NCBI GenBank assembly: GCA_905480305.1
Contig: CAJQPV010000324.1
Location: 1 to 15,655, forward strand
From: an uncultured Gammaproteobacteria bacterium
Lineage (GTDB): Bacteria > Pseudomonadota > Gammaproteobacteria > UBA9214
Length of the DNA stretch: 15,655 nt
Reading direction: 5' to 3'
In this document: positions 5,911-13,062 of the stretch, one piece after another
How positions within the stretch are numbered: the first letter of the stretch is position 1
Layout of the letters: every line of letters starts with the position of its first letter
Notes under the pieces: model-generated
The model's database searches: none
Told to the model about the DNA's origin: nothing
Seen by the model: the letters and a program-made list of their open reading frames with translations, nothing else
Made by a program: the position numbers and the translations under genes

Positions 5911-7896
5911 TTACTTGAACAGCTTGGACTTGTCGACCAGATCAACATGGGCGCGCTTGAAGCAGGTCCACTTCTGGGTCTCCTTGTCGTACACAGAGTT
6001 CACAAAGCACTTCCAGTTTTCCTCATCGACAAAGTTCTTGTCCATGCGGTAGTAGAAACCCGGATAACGTGATTCCTGACGGAACTCGATGTGCTTCAGA
6101 TGGGCTTCAGCTGTGATGATGCGGTGGTAGTTCTCCCAGGCACGCAGCAGTTCATGCAGGTCCTTGGCACGCATCTTCTGGGCATCTTCCTTGAGCATGT
6201 CGATCTTCTCACCGGCAACTTCCATCATGTGGGCGTTGGTGGTGTAGTAGGTCGCAACACCGGCCACATATTCGTCCATGATCTTCTGCAGACGGAACTG
6301 CAGCATCTTCGGCGTAATGTAGTGCGGGTTGATATCGATGGCTGTACTGTAGTCCTTGTGCTCCATGTAGTTCCGGACCGGCTGATAGATTTCAGCCACC
6401 AGGTCTTCTACAGAAGTATCCAGCTCGGGCTTCAGATCCTTGTGGTCAAGGCAGTACTTGACCATTGCCTTGGCAGCCATACGACCTTCAGCGTGTGAAC
6501 CGGAAGAGAACTTGTGACCGGAAGCGCCAACGCCGTCGCCAGCTGTCCACAGACCGGTAACAGTGGTCATGGCACGGTAACCCCAGTTCCAGCCCTTCGG
6601 CAGGTGCTCGGGAATACCTTCGCTGTAAGCTTCATCAGTTGGTGCACCCACATCAGTCGGGCCGGATACCCAGATGCCGCAGCAACCGGAGTGTGAGCCC
6701 AGCAGGTAGGGTTCGGTCGGCATCAGCTCGGAATTCTTCTTCTCCGGCTCGATGTTCTCACCCACCCAGATACCACACTGGCCAATACACATATCAAGGA
6801 AGTCTTCCCAGGCTTCCGCCTCGAGATGCTTTACTTCGCGCGGAGTCAGTGTTTCACGCAGCGCTGCAAGGGCAGAAACGGTATCCATCCAGATAGGACC
6901 ACGCCCCTCCTTCATCTCTTTAAGCATCAGGTGGTTACGCAGGCAGGAAGCCGGAACGGCAGCCTGACCATAAGGAGGATAGTCGTCCAGCATCTCCTTG
7001 TTGCGGTCCATGTAGACTTCGCCAGTGGCGTTGGTTGCCTTCGACTTGAACAGCAGGAACCATGCGCCAACCGGACCGTAACCATCTTTAAAACGGGTCG
7101 GTACGAAGCGATTTTCCATCAGGGTCATTTCTGCACCGGCTTCAGCAGCCATTGCATAGGTAGAACCGGCATTCCAGACCGGGTACCAGGCACGACCTGT
7201 ACCTTCACCAACAGAACGCGGACGGAAGATGTTCACACAACCGCCGGCTGCCAGCAGGATAGCCTTGGCCTTGTAAACGAAAACCTTGTCTTCGCGAGTA
7301 GAGAAACCTACTGCACCGGCAACACGGTTAGAATCGTTCTTGTCATTGACCAGCTTGACAATGAAAATACGCTCCTGGATGTTGTCTGTACCCAGCGCCT
7401 TCTTGGCCGCTTCGGCAACAATCCACTTGTATGATTCACCGTTAATCATGATCTGCCACTTGCCTGAACGAACCGGCTTGCCGCCGTCTTTCAGGGGTGT
7501 CATACCCTTGGAACCGTCAAAACGCTCACCGTTCTCGTCGGTCTTCCAGATCGGCAGACCCCATTCCTCGAACAGGTGAACGGATTCGTCCACGTGGCGT
7601 CCCACATCGTAAGCCAGATCGTCACGGGTGATACCCATCAGGTCGTTGGAGACCATGCGAGTGTAATCAGCCGGATCCTGATCGGGACCGATGTAAGTGT
7701 TAATAGCAGACAGACCCATGGCCACAGCACCTGAACGGTCCATAGCGGCCTTGTCTACCAGCCTGATTTTAAGATCGGTACCTTCTGCCCAGCGCATCAC
7801 TTCATATGCAGCGCCGCAACAGGCCATACCCCCGCCGATCAGAAGAATATCAACTTCTTCCTCGACGACTTCCGGGTTTCCAAATTCACCTGCCAT
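5911..7896 (-). CDS. aprA: Adenylylsulfate (APS) reductase alpha subunit, 661 aa
   Basis: FAD subunit of dissimilatory APS reductase; in sulfur oxidisers it runs in reverse, joining sulfite and AMP to APS in the cytoplasm with electrons leaving through AprB. The FAD-binding signature VDILLIGGGMACCGAAYE lies at residues 15-32, and an Asn-rich SAINTYIG at 63-70. The substrate-site segments ENRFVPTRFKDGYGPVGAWF (261-280) with the active-site Arg and LLGSHSGCCGIW (398-409) with the catalytic His are present, as is the C-terminal FAD segment SGSHAEGRMAAKAM. Length is normal for the family. ATG at 7896 has AGAGGA seven bases upstream. It lies 42 bp after aprB, in one operon with sat, and is followed by a terminator. 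No membrane partner (aprM or qmoABC) is adjacent in this window. Confidence 0.98.
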   Translation of the reverse strand: MAGEFGNPEVVEEEVDILLIGGGMACCGAAYEVMRWAEGTDLKIRLVDKAAMDRSGAVAMGLSAINTYIGPDQDPADYTRMVSNDLMGITRDDLAYDVGRHVDESVHLFEEWGLPIWKTDENGERFDGSKGMTPLKDGGKPVRSGKWQIMINGESYKWIVAEAAKKALGTDNIQERIFIVKLVNDKNDSNRVAGAVGFSTREDKVFVYKAKAILLAAGGCVNIFRPRSVGEGTGRAWYPVWNAGSTYAMAAEAGAEMTLMENRFVPTRFKDGYGPVGAWFLLFKSKATNATGEVYMDRNKEMLDDYPPYGQAAVPASCLRNHLMLKEMKEGRGPIWMDTVSALAALRETLTPREVKHLEAEAWEDFLDMCIGQCGIWVGENIEPEKKNSELMPTEPYLLGSHSGCCGIWVSGPTDVGAPTDEAYSEGIPEHLPKGWNWGYRAMTTVTGLWTAGDGVGASGHKFSSGSHAEGRMAAKAMVKYCLDHKDLKPELDTSVEDLVAEIYQPVRNYMEHKDYSTAIDINPHYITPKMLQFRLQKIMDEYVAGVATYYTTNAHMMEVAGEKIDMLKEDAQKMRAKDLHELLRAWENYHRIITAEAHLKHIEFRQESRYPGFYYRMDKNFVDEENWKCFVNSVYDKETQKWTCFKRAHVDLVDKSKLFK

Positions 7897-7938
7897 TGTA
7901 ATATCCTCTTTAGCTTGAATTTATTTGTAACTGTCGAA

Positions 7939-8406
7939 TCAGACCTTGATCAGCTCGCTTGGGTCGCCTGTACGGTAACCGTTTTCCTGATTAAAGAAGC
8001 CAGGCTCTTCGATCTTGGCCAAATCAGCTTCCGGCTTGCCACCGTATGGATCGATAGAACCTTCCGGGGTGGTGCGAATCGGGAACTTGAAGCGCTTCAG
8101 GGTGCCATTACGGAACTTGATGGTCCACATAATGGAGTCAGAACCACGCAGTGGCTGTACTGATCCACCAAGAGGAACGATATCCGCATAATGCCGGGCT
8201 TCAATAGCCTGCTGCGGACAGATTTTAACGCAGGAATAACATTCCCAACACTGCTCGGGCTCCTGGTTATAGGCTTTCATGGCATGGCCGGTTTCAGAAC
8301 CGTCCTTGTCAAGTTTCATCAGGTCGTGCGGGCAGATATACATGCAAGCAGTCTTGTCCTGACCCTTACAACCATCGCACTTTTCTGTACGTACAAATGT
8401 TGGCAT
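7939..8406 (-). CDS. aprB: APS reductase beta subunit, 2x[4Fe-4S], 155 aa
   Basis: Ferredoxin-like electron-transfer subunit of APS reductase. Two cluster motifs are visible: C10-x2-C13-x7-C21-x3-C25-P (with the lengthened CDGCKGQDKTACMYICP loop typical of AprB) and C53-x2-C56-x2-C59-x3-C63-P. The C-terminal tail (about 95-155), with IKFRNGTLKRFKFPIRTTPEGS and PGFFNQE, is the extension that wraps around AprA. Length is normal. ATG at 8406 has GGAG seven bases upstream. It lies between sat (81 bp gap) and aprA (42 bp gap) in the same direction, so the three genes are probably one operon and make a complete sulfite-to-sulfate module. Confidence 0.98.
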   Translation of the reverse strand: MPTFVRTEKCDGCKGQDKTACMYICPHDLMKLDKDGSETGHAMKAYNQEPEQCWECYSCVKICPQQAIEARHYADIVPLGGSVQPLRGSDSIMWTIKFRNGTLKRFKFPIRTTPEGSIDPYGGKPEADLAKIEEPGFFNQENGYRTGDPSELIKV

Positions 8407-8487
8407 GTTATTTCTCCATCTATTTTAATAATTACTGCAGTTAACACTCCACCATCCCCTCGCGGAAACAGTGGTCTCTAGAGTCGT

Positions 8488-9705
8488 TTACTTCGCGGAA
8501 TGTCCGCTCATCTTGATTTCGACCTTGTCCTCATCATTGATGCTGCCGTAGTACTCGCGCAGGATGGTGAGCACTTCCGGACGAGAAAACTTGTCGGAAA
8601 CATCTTCGCCTTCAGACAGCGCCTTGCGCAGCTTGGTACCGGACAGCAGGATACGATCATCGCCTTCATGCGGACAGGTCTTCATGGAAGCCATGCCGTC
8701 ACACTTGTTGCACCAGAAGGTCCAGTCGATCTTCAGTGGCAATGTTTCCAGTGAACCGGCGGGGATTTCGTCGAAAATGGTGTGTGCGTCAAACGGGCCG
8801 TAGTAATCACCGACACCGGCGTGGTCACGACCAACGATCTGGTGGGAGCAACCGTAGTTCTGACGGAACACAGCGTGCAGCAGCGCTTCACGCGGACCGG
8901 CATAACGCATGTCCAGCGGGTAACCGGCCTGGATCACGGTGTTGTCGGCAAAGTACTTGTCAATCAGTGTACCAATGGCGTTACTACGCACGTCTGCCGG
9001 AATATCGCCGGGCTTGAGCTTGCCGAGCAGCGAGTGAATCAGTACGCCGTCGAGGGTCTCAATGGCAATCTTGGCCAGGTACTCATGCGAGCGATGCATC
9101 GGATTACGGGTCTGGAAACAGGCAATCTCGTTCCAGCCACGCTTTTCAAATTCTGCGCGGGTCTGCGCGGGGGTCATGAACTGGTCGCCATAGGCTTCCG
9201 GGAAGCCACCCTGTGAAAGTACCTTGATCGGGCCGGCGAGGTTTACTTCGCCCTGCTCCATGACCATTTTCACACCCGGGTGCTCTGCGTCGGTGGTCTT
9301 GTAGACCATCATGCACTCGTGCGCCTTATCAATAGTGTACTTCTCGGTCACCGTCATGGTGGCGAGAATGTCACCCGTCTCGGAGTCAGCCAGAGCAATT
9401 TCATCACCGTCGGTGATCGTCTTGGCAGTGTTTTCGTCGGTAGACAGCGTGATCGGGATAGGCCAGAAGAGACCGCTGGCCATCTTCATGCCGTCACAGA
9501 CGCCTGCCCAGTCGGCATGGGTCATGAAACCATCCAGCGGTGTAAAACCGCCAATACCCATCATAATGATGTCGCCGGACTCACGTGATGAAACGCTGAT
9601 TTTGGTTAAACCTTGTGCACGCGCCTGTTCCGCTGCCAGCGCATCACCTTCGAGCAACAACGACTTCAATTCACCGCCGCCGTGTGGTTTGACTAATGTA
9701 GACAT
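8488..9705 (-). CDS. sat: Dissimilatory ATP sulfurylase, 405 aa
   Basis: Homo-oligomeric ATP sulfurylase; in sulfur oxidation it converts APS and pyrophosphate to sulfate and ATP (substrate-level phosphorylation). The nucleotide-binding [11 protein letters not shown] (about residues 198-208, HxxH motif) is followed by [16 protein letters not shown] and [16 protein letters not shown], all diagnostic of the sat/MET3 type rather than cys[18 protein letters not shown] stretch near residue 340 has the cysteines that can bind zinc in dissimilatory forms. Length is normal and there is no C-terminal APS kinase domain. ATG at 9705 is chosen because AAGGAG lies four bases upstream; the five-codon extension above it has no ribosome site. 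First gene of the sat-aprB-aprA cluster. Confidence 0.97.
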   Translation of the reverse strand: MSTLVKPHGGGELKSLLLEGDALAAEQARAQGLTKISVSSRESGDIIMMGIGGFTPLDGFMTHADWAGVCDGMKMASGLFWPIPITLSTDENTAKTITDGDEIALADSETGDILATMTVTEKYTIDKAHECMMVYKTTDAEHPGVKMVMEQGEVNLAGPIKVLSQGGFPEAYGDQFMTPAQTRAEFEKRGWNEIACFQTRNPMHRSHEYLAKIAIETLDGVLIHSLLGKLKPGDIPADVRSNAIGTLIDKYFADNTVIQAGYPLDMRYAGPREALLHAVFRQNYGCSHQIVGRDHAGVGDYYGPFDAHTIFDEIPAGSLETLPLKIDWTFWCNKCDGMASMKTCPHEGDDRILLSGTKLRKALSEGEDVSDKFSRPEVLTILREYYGSINDEDKVEIKMSGHSAK

Positions 9706-9998
9706 GAGACTCCTTGGCAATATCGCGTATTAAATTCTGTAGTACTCTACCGTGCGTAGCAGCCAGACATTTCAGCAGGTACGAACACCCGGCTATGCGG
9801 GGATGACATACTCTAAACCCCTTTGGTCTCGATTTTCAAACCAGTAATATCTTGTCGCTAATAAACCCAGCTTATAGTGATAAGCAACTGATAATTATTC
9901 GCATTTTCGAACTGGCAAGCATTTGTATTAGCTGATTTATTGATAATCTTCCTCGCCTGTATCAACGGGCTGTTTGCAGCAGTCGCCAGATCACCGCA
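9706..9998 (-). promoter_or_regulatory. Intergenic leader and likely promoter of sat-aprBA
   Basis: About 290 bp without a gene, AT-rich in its upstream half. A minus-strand TTGAAA at about 9833-9838 with TAGAGT 18 bases further is a weak sigma70-like candidate. A perfect short inverted repeat GCTTAT-N4-ATAAGC lies at 9870-9885 and could be an operator. No terminator for the TauE/SafE gene is clear, so some read-through from that gene is possible. All assignments here are tentative. Confidence 0.3.
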
Positions 9999-10787
9999 TC
10001 AGCCGCCGGCAATCATTTTCAGCCCGATAATGACCAGCAACAGGGTAAAAACGTGCTGCAGGGTTTGCTGTGGCAGGTGGTGAGCGAGTCGCGCACCAAG
10101 CGGGGCCAGGGCCACACTGGCCAGCACCACAGCAGCCACCGCCGGCCAGTAGACAAAACCACTATTGATCCCCGGCTGACCGGCACTCGTCAATCCATTG
10201 ACGATGAAACCGGCGGTTCCCGCCACTGCAATCGGCAGACCCAGCGCCGCGGATGTACCTACCGCCACGCGAATATTTTGCCCGCACCACAACAGCAACG
10301 GCACCGACATCGAACCGCCACCAATACCCAATACCGAGGACACCAGGCCAATAGCGGCTCCGCTGCCACCCAGCACCACGCCTCCCGGCAGGGTGCGATT
10401 TGATCCCGGCTTGACTCCGACGATAAATTTAAGCGCAATCAACAACATAAAGACACCGAAAAAGCGGCTCAGATGCGCACTGTTCATTTGTGCGGCCAAC
10501 CAGGCGCCCAGCAGCGCGCCGGGTATAACGCCGGCCGTCATACGGCAGGCAACTGGCCACAGCACCCCGCCAAGCCGTTGATGCGTCAACATGGATGACA
10601 ATGATGTCGGAATAATCACCGCCAGCGAAGTACCAACGGCGTAGTGCATCACTGATTCACTGGCAAAACCCTGTTGCGCAAACAACCATGCCAGCATCGG
10701 TACGATGATGATGCCACCACCCACCCCCAGCAAACCTGCCAGCAATCCGGCCGCGGCGCCGGTGAGTAAATAGGCCAGTAATTCCAT
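9999..10787 (-). CDS. TauE/SafE family membrane permease, 262 aa
   Basis: Integral inner-membrane protein of the sulfite/sulfoacetate exporter family (TauE/SafE, DUF81). About eight hydrophobic segments span nearly the whole length. The two repeated family motifs are present: GLLGVGGGIIIVPML near residues 19-33, and VLGIGGGSMSVPLLLW in the second half, showing the internal duplication. ATG at 10787 is preferred; the longer version starts at a TTG with no ribosome site, but the SD before the ATG is also weak. It lies in the same direction upstream of sat with a 293-bp gap. Sitting next to sat-apr, it could export sulfite or bring in a sulfur compound, but substrates vary widely in this family, so the substrate is inference only. 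Confidence 0.87.
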   Translation of the reverse strand: MELLAYLLTGAAAGLLAGLLGVGGGIIIVPMLAWLFAQQGFASESVMHYAVGTSLAVIIPTSLSSMLTHQRLGGVLWPVACRMTAGVIPGALLGAWLAAQMNSAHLSRFFGVFMLLIALKFIVGVKPGSNRTLPGGVVLGGSGAAIGLVSSVLGIGGGSMSVPLLLWCGQNIRVAVGTSAALGLPIAVAGTAGFIVNGLTSAGQPGINSGFVYWPAVAAVVLASVALAPLGARLAHHLPQQTLQHVFTLLLVIIGLKMIAGG

Positions 10788-10839
10788 GCGACAGGATTGT
10801 AGTGCAGTTCCGGCCAGATCGCCGGACAAGCGCCGGCCT

Positions 10840-10919
10840 GTCGGGTTACGCTGCGCTAACCCGAACTACAGCCGTAATAACCAGGGTAGGTCGGATTAGG
10901 CCAAAGGCCGTAATCCGAC
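10840..10919. repeat. Pair of inverted REP elements 3' of the RAYT gene
   Basis: The left REP (10840-10870) has the stem TCGGGTTA/TAACCCGA followed by ACTACA, and the right REP (10886-10919) reads GTAGG followed by the stem TCGGATTA/TAATCCGA with an inner GGCC-aaa-GGCC. The conserved GTAG ends face each other, so the two form a REPIN-like unit. The right copy ends seven bases before the RAYT stop codon. Confidence 0.82.
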
Positions 10920-10926
10920 ACCAGCC

Positions 10927-11469
10927 TTATTCCCGGCCTACCGACTCCGGGAACCTTACCCCTGAGACACCCCAATCGCTGTCGAGCAAACCACGCCGCA
11001 CATAGTGTCCAAAACTCGACCATTGCCAGTCACCCGGGCACCCTACATACCCGTGACGAACCGGGTTGTAGTGAATGTAATCCACATGGGCACAAAAATC
11101 CCTTTCACTGGTGATCACATGCTCCCAATAGCGATGCTGCCACAGGGGCTGCATGAGTCCCCCGCTAGCTGTAGGCCGGATCATCCGCAAGGCGTTGGAA
11201 TCCGACACCCCCTTTGTCACATACGTCTTGATCAATCGCCAACGCGTCATGTAATCGGCATCACCCTGCGGCAGAGTCCATATACCATGCAAGTGATCAG
11301 GTAGAACTACCATGGCCTCAATGATAAACGGATGTTTCTTTATTACCCGACGTAAAGCATCGCGCAACAGCTCAACGGCCACATCACTGTTAAACACCTT
11401 GCGCCGCTGACGTGTTACCACGGTAAAGAAATAGCAGCCACCCGGAACCCTGGCGCGACGGTCTCGCAT
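10927..11469 (-). CDS. REP-associated tyrosine transposase (RAYT), IS200-like Y1, 180 aa
   Basis: Single-copy domesticated relative of the IS200/IS605 HUH transposases that nick and move REP/REPIN sequences. The N-terminal RARVPGGCYFFTVVT is typical of RAYTs; the metal-binding HUH motif is VLPDHLHGIWTLP with His59-Leu-His61; the GDADYMTRW block follows; and the catalytic tyrosine lies in HVDYIHYNPVRHG (Tyr131 or Tyr134). ATG at 11469 is preceded by GGAGGAGG. Length is normal for the family (about 150-190). REP pairs of the GTCGGATTA type lie on both sides. Residues 88-101 (VSDSNALRMIRPTA), between the GDADY block and the QHRYWEH block, are encoded by a REP-like sequence. All catalytic residues are present, so it may be active. 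Confidence 0.93.
   Translation of the reverse strand: MRDRRARVPGGCYFFTVVTRQRRKVFNSDVAVELLRDALRRVIKKHPFIIEAMVVLPDHLHGIWTLPQGDADYMTRWRLIKTYVTKGVSDSNALRMIRPTASGGLMQPLWQHRYWEHVITSERDFCAHVDYIHYNPVRHGYVGCPGDWQWSSFGHYVRRGLLDSDWGVSGVRFPESVGRE
11170..11207 (+). repeat. REP-like sequence inside the RAYT reading frame
   Basis: The sequence begins TGTAGGCCGGAT and ends GGAATCCGACA, matching the outer parts of the neighbouring REP copies (GTAGGTCGGATTA...TAATCCGACA) with a few mismatches and a partly paired middle. It keeps the transposase frame open and encodes about 13 residues at a position where related RAYTs have a variable loop. Confidence 0.6.
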
Positions 11470-11555
11470 GACCTCCTCCCTGAAGCACGATAAAGAACAA
11501 CATACGGATTGTAATAAAACTCTGCCAGCCGCGTTGTCCGATCATTCGGCGGGAC

Positions 11556-11643
11556 GTCGGATTACGGCACTGCGCGCCTAATCCGACCTACAATGGAGGC
11601 GTACGGGAAGATTTGCAGGTCAGGTTAGCGCAGCGTAATCCGA
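11556..11643. repeat. Pair of inverted REP elements 5' of the RAYT gene
   Basis: The first REP (11556-11592) has the stem GTCGGATTA/TAATCCGAC followed by CTACA. The second (about 11616-11643) reads CAGGTCAGGTTA-gcgcagcg-TAATCCGA, opposite in polarity and more diverged. Arrangement and polarity are the same as in the pair on the other side of the RAYT gene. The second copy ends 12 bp from the aldehyde dehydrogenase stop codon and may double as its 3' hairpin. The rest of the 11470-11654 gap shows no gene. Confidence 0.78.
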
Positions 11644-11654
11644 TAACTGCCGGG

Positions 11655-13019
11655 CTAACGAATCCAGATAGTCTTGGCATTGACGAATTCGTGAATACCC
11701 TGTTTTGACAACTCCCGGCCGTAACCGGAGTGCTTGATACCGCCAAAAGGCAGGCGTGGATCGCTCTTCACCATACCGTTTACAAAGGCACAGCCGCATT
11801 GCAGCTGCCGCGCAATGCGCTCGCCGCGCGCCGTGTCTTGCGTCCAGACACTGCCACCCAGGCCAAAGTCGGTGTCATTGGCAACCCGTAGCGCCTCATC
11901 TTCATCAGCAACCCGGATAATACTGGCGACCGGCCCGAACAGTTCTTCCGAGTAGGCACAGACACCCGCTTTGACATGATCAAGTATCGAGGCCTGGTAG
12001 TAAGCACCGCTTCCGCCCTCGTGATTACAGCCGGTAACGGCCACGGCTCCCTGCGAAAGACTTTCCACGACCTGCTGATGCAATTCGTCGCGCAGGTCAA
12101 AGCGGGCCATCGGTCCCAGCTGCGTGGCATCGTCCAGCGGGTCGCCACTGCGCAGCGCCTCCACCGCCACCTTGAAACGTGCGATAAAGGCCTCGGCAAC
12201 TGCCTCCACCACGATAAAACGCTTGGCCGCAATACAGCTCTGACCGGTATTCATGAATCGTGACAGCAGCGCCTGCGCTACTGTCCAGTCCAGGTCAGCA
12301 TCCTCCAGCACAATAAAAGGGTCAGAACCGCCCAACTCGAGTAATGACTTCTTGATCTGGGCACCCGCAGTCGCAGCGACCTGACGACCCGCCGGCTCGC
12401 TGCCCGTCAGGGTCACGGCCTGCACCCGCGGATCCTGGATGACAGCTTCCACTTGAGATGACGGAATCATCAGGGTGCGAAACACGCCGGCCGGGAAACC
12501 GGCCTCGACAAACACGGACTCCACCGCCTGCGCGCACTGCGGCACGTTGGAGGCATGCTTCAGCAGCCCGGTATTCCCGGCAATCAGCGCCGGTGCCGCA
12601 AAACGAAACACCTGCCAGAACGGGAAATTCCACGGCATCACCGCCAGCACCGTCCCCAGCGGCTGATAAGTCACCAGGCTGCGGCCGGCATCCGAGCCGA
12701 CCTCCTCATCCGCCAGAAACGCCGGTCCCGCGGCAGCGTAATACTCGCAACCGAGGGCACATTTTTCGATTTCAGCACGCGCCTCGCTGATCGGCTTGCC
12801 CATTTCCAGCGTCATCATGCGGGCCAACTCCTCTGCACGCGCCCGCAATACCTTCGCGGCCTGCCGCATTAACCGGCAACGCTCCTCGACAGCCTGCTCG
12901 CGCCAGTATGGTGCTGCCTGTGCCGCCTGCTGCAAGGCAGATTCAAGTTCGCCCGCCGTAAATGCGGCAACTGCGGTCATCAATTCGCCATTGGCCGGGT
13001 TAACAGATTTAAAGTCCAT
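11655..13019 (-). CDS. NAD(P)-dependent succinate-semialdehyde-type aldehyde dehydrogenase, 454 aa
   Basis: Cytoplasmic ALDH-superfamily enzyme oxidising an aldehyde, most likely succinate semialdehyde, to the acid. The sequence MPWNFPFWQVFRFAAPALIAGN (residues 128-149) with Asn132, then LLKHASNVPQCA with Lys154, is typical of the Sad/YneI-like group of about 455 residues. TGSEPAGR (205-212) is the NAD-binding fingerprint, ELGGSDPF holds the general base Glu228, and NTGQSCIAAKR the catalytic Cys262. A normal PFGGIKHSGYGRELS C-terminal block follows. ATG at 13019 is chosen because GGAAGGA lies seven bases upstream and the protein then has family length; the 31-codon extension upstream would run into the divergent slt gene. 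Substrate within the family is inference. It is divergent from slt with only 43 bp between, and no pathway partner is nearby. Confidence 0.92.
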   Translation of the reverse strand: MDFKSVNPANGELMTAVAAFTAGELESALQQAAQAAPYWREQAVEERCRLMRQAAKVLRARAEELARMMTLEMGKPISEARAEIEKCALGCEYYAAAGPAFLADEEVGSDAGRSLVTYQPLGTVLAVMPWNFPFWQVFRFAAPALIAGNTGLLKHASNVPQCAQAVESVFVEAGFPAGVFRTLMIPSSQVEAVIQDPRVQAVTLTGSEPAGRQVAATAGAQIKKSLLELGGSDPFIVLEDADLDWTVAQALLSRFMNTGQSCIAAKRFIVVEAVAEAFIARFKVAVEALRSGDPLDDATQLGPMARFDLRDELHQQVVESLSQGAVAVTGCNHEGGSGAYYQASILDHVKAGVCAYSEELFGPVASIIRVADEDEALRVANDTDFGLGGSVWTQDTARGERIARQLQCGCAFVNGMVKSDPRLPFGGIKHSGYGRELSKQGIHEFVNAKTIWIR

Positions 13020-13062
13020 GTAAAATTCCTTCCAGTCAGGTTTTCTGTAACTATAGCGGACT
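13020..13062. promoter_or_regulatory. Short divergent spacer between aldehyde dehydrogenase and slt
   Basis: Only 43 bp lie between the two divergent start codons, so promoters must overlap the opposite gene's 5' end. It holds the GGAAGGA ribosome site of the dehydrogenase; the slt side has only a weak AGCGGA. No clear -35/-10 pair is seen. Confidence 0.4.

Noticed and set aside
10788..10829. Longer N-terminus of the TauE/SafE protein from a TTG at 10829
   Set aside because: TTG start without ribosome site; the hydrophobic first helix starts right at the ATG at 10787.
10840..11643. CRISPR array from the repeated GTCGGATTA motifs
   Set aside because: Copies are palindromic, alternate in orientation, are unevenly spaced and flank a RAYT; there are no regular spacers and no cas genes.
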